From contig NZ_JAGIZB010000015.1 in assembly GCF_017813395.1 (NCBI RefSeq), positions 57,561-121,560 of the forward strand: a stretch of 64,000 nt of DNA. The letters run 5' to 3'. The stretch's first letter is position 1. Every line of letters starts with the position of its first letter. Shown one piece after another: positions 63,988 through 64,000 of this stretch. The position numbers and the translations under genes are program-made. The notes beneath the pieces were generated by a model. The model did not search any database. It saw only the letters and a program-made list of their open reading frames with translations, and was not told the DNA's origin. Source of the stretch: Pararoseomonas baculiformis (lineage in GTDB: Bacteria; Pseudomonadota; Alphaproteobacteria; Acetobacterales; Acetobacteraceae).

Positions 63988-64000
63988 TCAGCCATGAAGC

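Overview
The window is a gene-dense chromosomal segment with strongly GC-biased third codon positions, from an alphaproteobacterium. I infer Acetobacteraceae, most like Roseomonas and relatives. The basis is the gene set: FzlA-like GST protein, lptC-lptA-lptB-rpoN-hpf order, DUF1150 next to hsp20, ELM1-family protein, DUF2585, HWE kinases and a Bug-type receptor. No plasmid, phage or insertion-sequence signature was seen, and species cannot be fixed from the sequence alone.

Layout. 1-4 kb: flagellar genes, a truncated fliL facing away from flgF-flgG-flgA-flgH. 4-12 kb: sorbosone-dehydrogenase-like protein, M81 peptidase, glycine-zipper lipoprotein, zinc metallopeptidase, the divergent ohr/ohrR peroxide pair, an epimerase-like protein, a TPR protein and an FzlA-like protein. 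12-20 kb: glutamate synthase gltD-gltB, an NDUFA9-like protein and tRNA-Leu(CAG). 20-25 kb: RNase D-like gene, then lptC-lptA-lptB-rpoN-hpf. 25-28.5 kb: DUF1150/hsp20 facing def-fmt-truA. 28.6-36.5 kb: TPP enzyme plus aldehyde dehydrogenase, MFS/spermidine-synthase-like fusion, GABA transaminase, small membrane protein and mobA. 36.5-42 kb: a gentisate-type aromatic locus (MarR regulator, class II aldolase-like protein, Bug receptor, gentisate dioxygenase, 3-hydroxybenzoate 6-hydroxylase-like monooxygenase). 42-48 kb: two HWE histidine kinases, the guanidinium exporter sugE behind a guanidine-II riboswitch candidate, and a tartrate/malate dehydrogenase. 48-54.6 kb: two paralogous periplasmic proteins flanking an ELM1-like gene and pyrE, then a peptide-type ABC transporter without ATPases. 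54.6-63 kb: HAD dehalogenase, PhoX-like phosphatase, molybdopterin reductase, Tat-exported SDR, DUF2585 protein and an O-antigen-ligase-like protein. The last kilobase is visibly less GC-rich and carries a broken NYN/LOTUS gene.

Best regulatory signals. (1) A two-hairpin ACGR-loop guanidine-II element upstream of sugE, with a stem that would mask the ribosome binding site. (2) A 13-base element, ATTGACCGYATRC, found twice between marR and the class II aldolase gene and once between the gentisate dioxygenase and monooxygenase genes, suggesting one MarR regulon. (3) A perfect 9-3-9 inverted repeat enclosing TATAAT between ohr and ohrR. (4) Five consecutive perfect hairpins between mobA and marR. 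(5) A near-consensus sigma-54 element upstream of the operon that encodes sigma-54.

All calls come from reading the sequence; no database search was run. Start codons were chosen from family N-termini, signal peptides and Shine-Dalgarno sequences, and alternatives are noted.
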